Below are positions 44,205-47,500 of a stretch of DNA of 47,500 nt, piece after piece. Every line of letters begins with the position of its first letter. Position 1 is the stretch's first letter. This stretch comes from Neocallimastix lanati (nom. inval.) (Eukaryota; Neocallimastigomycota; Neocallimastigomycetes; Neocallimastigales; Neocallimastigaceae). The notes under the pieces are model-generated. The model was not told where the DNA came from and made no database searches. It saw nothing but the letters and a program-made list of their open reading frames with translations. Both the position numbers and the translations under genes were made by a program. Location of the stretch: positions 357,501 through 405,000 of the forward strand of contig JACVTC010000113.1 in assembly GCA_016946835.1 (NCBI GenBank). Reading direction: 5' to 3'.

Positions 44205-46063
44205 AAAAAAAAAAAAAAAAAACTATTCAAAGTATATATGTATATAAATAAATTTTAAAATTATAATTATAAAAAAGTAATAAATATATAAAAAGATAAA
44301 GGTAAATAGAAAGATAGAATTATATATTTATTAAAAAATTATAATTTTTATCAAATAAAATTTAAATATAAATATAAAATAAATTGAATTATTATATATT
44401 ATATATAGAATTTTTAAAAAAAAAAAAAAATTTTTTTAGAAATATGTAAAAATAAAAAAAATTTTTTTAAAAAAAAAAAAAAAAAAAAAATTAAAATTAC
44501 GAAAATTCGATACACGTAAAAACAATAAAAAAACAAATTATTAAATATTAAAAAAAAAAAATGAAAAAAATAAAAAAAAAAAATAAAAAAGTAAAAATAA
44601 AGAAATAAAAATAAAAAAAAATTATATATAGTAATATTAAAAAGAAATAAAAATTAAACAAAAAAAAAAAAAATCGAAATACATCAACAAATATTAAAAA
44701 ATAAAAAATAAATAAAATGTTATTTTTTTTTAAAAAGATATATAATTGTTTTTTTTTTTTTTATTAATAGTATTATTATATTAATATTTATTTCTTATAT
44801 AATATAATATACAATTTAACATCATATTAATAATTTGAAATATGGATAAAGCAAAAAAAAAAAAAAATGTTAATAATATTATATATTTGTATATTATTTA
44901 ATGGAATATTGTTTTTTTTTTACTATATAGAAGTTGTTTAATACTGAAAAAAAAAAAACATCTTTATTATTTATGCTATTAATATTATCCATTAAGGGTA
45001 TTTAATTCGATATTTTCATTAGACCAACCTTCAATTGAAAATTGTTAATAATATTTTTTTTTTTTTTTTTTTTTACTATCTACATCAATTTCTCTTAATT
45101 TTAGGGATAATCCCATAAAAATTCCATGAAATGAGTTTAATTCTCGATTATTTATGTATATATATAAAAGAATTTCAAAATGAGTTTTAATTTTAGTAAG
45201 AAATAGAAGTTATTCTCTGTTTAAAATGATTATTACTACTTACATCCAATATTTGAAGTTCCTTAAAACATCATTATATCATATAAGGTATATTTTTTTT
45301 TTTTTTTAAAAAAAAAAAATTTTTTTAATTTAGATAAATTTTAATGTCGAATCATACTTTTGAAAAATTTTGAAAAGATAGAAAATATATATAGAAATAG
45401 AAATAGTCTTTTATTTATTGATAGATGACTTTAAAATTAGTTCAAAAAAAAAATTTTTTTCCTAATTTCTAATGGGTAATTCTGGTTTTAATTTTATTAC
45501 CAATTAAGATTTTCAATTCAGTTTAAATTGGTAATGCTATAAAATAAATTTATTACGTCTAATATCCAATTTTGGTTAAATTTTTTCTATTTCTTGTTAG
45601 TAATTCTGTTAAAATTCATTATAACTAAGATTATATTTTTATAAATTGGTAAAATAAAATAGTAAAGTAGAATAAGTTAACAAAGTGAAATAAAATAAAA
45701 TATAATAAAATAAAATAAAAAAAATAAATAGTAAAGTAAATAAAAATAAGTGAGACCAACAGGGAAAGAAAACAAATTATTTTTAAAAAGACATACTACT
45801 CATCCAGAAAAGGAATTTGATGTATTTGTATCAGTAGTAAAACATAAAAATGAAAAATAAAAAAAATTAGAAAAAGCTCAATCCTTTTTTTTTTGATATA
45901 AAATGAAAACATATATATAATGAAATATCTATCTCAAGAAATAAGATTTTTATATGCCCTGAATATAATACAATTAAATATTAAATATAAAGATATATAC
46001 AATTATTTATTTAAAAATAAATAAAAAAAAAAAAAAAAAAAAAAAAAAACTTTTTTTTTTTTT
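44205..46063. other. A+T-rich DNA, no gene seen
   Basis: Dense A-rich blocks (44400-44700), then A+T-rich DNA with scattered poly(A)/poly(T) runs and short repeats of gaaatagaa/aaaataaaa type. A slightly less biased patch at 45740-45850 has no recognisable sense. Confidence 0.5.
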
Positions 46064-46340
46064 AATTCTTCTAAAGCTGCCTGGAAAGCTTTAGAAGAAT
46101 TTTATAAAGCAGGTAAAAAAAATAAAGCCATTCCATTGATGTTTCCAATTTCTGGAAAAAGAGATATAGAAAACATTTTTTAATGCAATGGAATCATCAG
46201 ACCCAGCAGCACAGCAGTAAATTAAAATTTAGTTCATATATCCAATACACCCTTTAAACTTATTGAAAATTGTTAAAAAAAAAAAATAAAGATGGTATCG
46301 CGGTTGGTTGAAGCCTTTTATCATCAATGGGTCACGGTGG
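46064..46340 (+). pseudogene. Aldo-keto reductase pseudogene with fold-back end
   Basis: Matches about residues 129-210 of the AKR2-type gene: aaWKALEEFYKAGK, then frame-broken pieces of VSNFWKRDIENIL, SNTPFKLIE and EAF...MGHGG. Damage is mostly short insertions, many looking like local copies of adjacent bases (cagcagcacagcag for ccagcag; ggttggttgaagcc for ggttgaagcc; an A run after attgaaaattgtt). The left end is an inverted copy: aattcttctaaagct (46064-46078) is the exact reverse complement of 46087-46101. Words such as tctggaaaaagagatataga follow AKR2, not AKR1. Nonfunctional. Confidence 0.9.
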
Positions 46341-46352
46341 ATATTTGTATCA

Positions 46353-46360
<8 letters not shown>

Positions 46361-46398
<38 letters not shown>
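46361..46398. repeat. Poly(A) then (TA)n
   Basis: An A run (from 46351) passes directly into about 14 TA units at the right border of the AKR pseudogene. Confidence 0.85.
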
Positions 46399-46401
<3 letters not shown>

Positions 46402-46448
46402 ATCTCACTGCTTTTTGAAAGAGTAATCTATTGAAAATAGCAACCGTG

Positions 46449-46449
<1 letters not shown>

Positions 46450-46514
<65 letters not shown>
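46450..46514. repeat. (ATT)n microsatellite
   Basis: About 21 ATT units, followed by a T run at 46551-46581. Confidence 0.93.
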
Positions 46515-46548
46515 GAAATCATGCCATGTCATGTGTCACATGTCACAT

Positions 46549-46583
<35 letters not shown>

Positions 46584-46639
46584 TCTTTTTTCTTATACAA
46601 GAAATCATAAAAAAAAAAAGTTACTTTAGACCTATCATA

Positions 46640-46860
46640 GTGAAGTATCCATCTCTTATTATGACCATTAGGAATAACTGATTTTAAGTGTGATATTTAC
46701 TGACATACTGGTAAACGTTTCCCCAACCTCCACATGTCGTTACAAGTCTACCTTGGGCTTGTATTCCCACCTAACATTCCTACATATATCTCCATTGACC
46801 ACGAACATTAAAATGGGAACCATTCACTCCTCCAGTGAGTGTAATCATTAAGGTGAATTT
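46640..46860 (-). mobile_element. Candidate LINE (L1-type) 3' tail or decayed coding relic
   Basis: G+C-richer 220-bp patch. The minus strand reads, in order, caatggagatata, ggtagacttgt and ggttggggaaacgtttacc. In memory this order (AATGGAGAT, TAGACTT, GGGGAAAC-TTTACC) resembles the end of L1-clade 3' UTRs in lower eukaryotes. One minus frame also gives GGVNGSHFNVRGQWRYM and, after stops, VGIQAQGRLVTTCGGWGN, so a dead coding fragment is the alternative. Neither could be verified. Confidence 0.35.
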
Positions 46861-47285
46861 TTTAATTTTTTTTAAGACCAATTTATTTTCTAATATTTAA
46901 ATTTATTTATCAATGATTTATTAACTAAAAGATATATATAATAATAATAATAATAATAAATAATACTAAAAAAAATAAGAAAAAAGTTTTTGTAATAATT
47001 ATTATAATAATTCATTCTAATAATATTAATATATAAAGAAAATAATAATAATAAAATAATATCATTAATATATAAATATATAAATATATTAATATATGTA
47101 AAGAAAACAATTATAAAATAACGATATAATAATAAACTATCTTTTTATTAACATATATATATTATGTTCAGATACTACAAAATTTGGCTGAAGAACTCAT
47201 TTCTTTCTATACTCTTCACAAATTACTTTTTCCATACCCCCAAAGTTGTCTATTTTACATGATATCATTTATCACTTTTTCTTTT

Positions 47286-47330
<45 letters not shown>

Positions 47331-47500
47331 CTTTTTGGTAAAATTATCAATTTCAATTTCAATATCTATAATTATATATAAACATACTAAAGTATTATTA
47401 TTATAGTTATTAATATTAATATTATTATTATTATTATTATTATGCAAATATTATTTGATATATAGAAGTTTCATTATCTATTTTTTTTTTTCTTTTTAAA
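46861..47500. other. A+T-rich right edge, no gene seen
   Basis: AAT blocks near 46939-46962, a 40-nt T run at 47290-47330 inside a pyrimidine tract, and ATT units near 47420-47442. The ORF at 47184-47381 is mainly a translated T run. Confidence 0.5.

Noticed and set aside
47184-47447. ORFs at the right edge
   Set aside because: Mostly translated poly(T)/poly(A) and ATT repeats.

Overview
The window looks like genomic DNA of an anaerobic gut fungus (Neocallimastigomycota; Piromyces, Neocallimastix or Orpinomyces type). Three things point there. Noncoding DNA is extremely A+T-rich, full of poly(A)/poly(T) runs and (ATT)n, (TTTA)n and (AATAT)n tracts. Coding islands are much less A+T-rich and mostly intronless. 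The gene at 42086-44191 ends in two fungal dockerin domains, the hallmark of fungal cellulosomes. The assignment is inferred from gene content; there is no rRNA or other marker.

Layout. 1-360 (-): start of a GH1 beta-glucosidase running off the left edge. 361-4743: A+T-rich repeats. 4744-7391 (-): the last 41 codons of a GH1 gene fused to a broken Ty1/copia retrotransposon. 7747-14780 (-): a recently inserted Ty3/gypsy element with two 712-bp LTRs that look identical, a 4-bp target duplication, intact gag and an open but catalytically gutted pol. 15150-15857 (-): a Cys-rich secreted or membrane protein. 16260-23230: decayed LINE fragments and tandem repeats. 24894-26849 (+): a complete GH1 beta-glucosidase. 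27927-28079 (+): a dead GH1 fragment. 31336-32208 and 36212-37078 (+): two paralogous aldo-keto reductases. 42086-44191 (+): a dockerin-bearing GH39-like enzyme with a CBM13 lectin domain. 46064-46340 (+): a scrambled aldo-keto reductase pseudogene. 46640-46860 (-): a LINE-like tail.

How the genes fit together. The two GH1 enzymes and the dockerin enzyme fit extracellular plant cell wall breakdown: cellulosomal hydrolysis, then release of glucose from cellobiose. The aldo-keto reductases would be cytosolic NAD(P)H-dependent carbonyl reductases; a link to sugar or aldehyde metabolism is plausible but unproven. GH1 and aldo-keto reductase genes each occur as intact paralogues plus broken copies, so this looks like a locus of active duplication and decay driven by retroelements.

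Most notable observations: (i) a textbook -1 ribosomal frameshift signal (slippery U UUA AAC, 7-nt spacer, G+C-rich stem) at the gag/pol junction; (ii) a pol ORF that stays open through in-frame loss of the RT palm, part of RNase H and the integrase core; (iii) a copia/GH1 chimeric junction; (iv) an 18-nt inverted copy of the GH1 start-codon region lying 3 nt after its own stop codon; and (v) several other short fold-back inversions. I saw no CRISPR array, tRNA or rRNA gene, and no clearly new multi-gene system.
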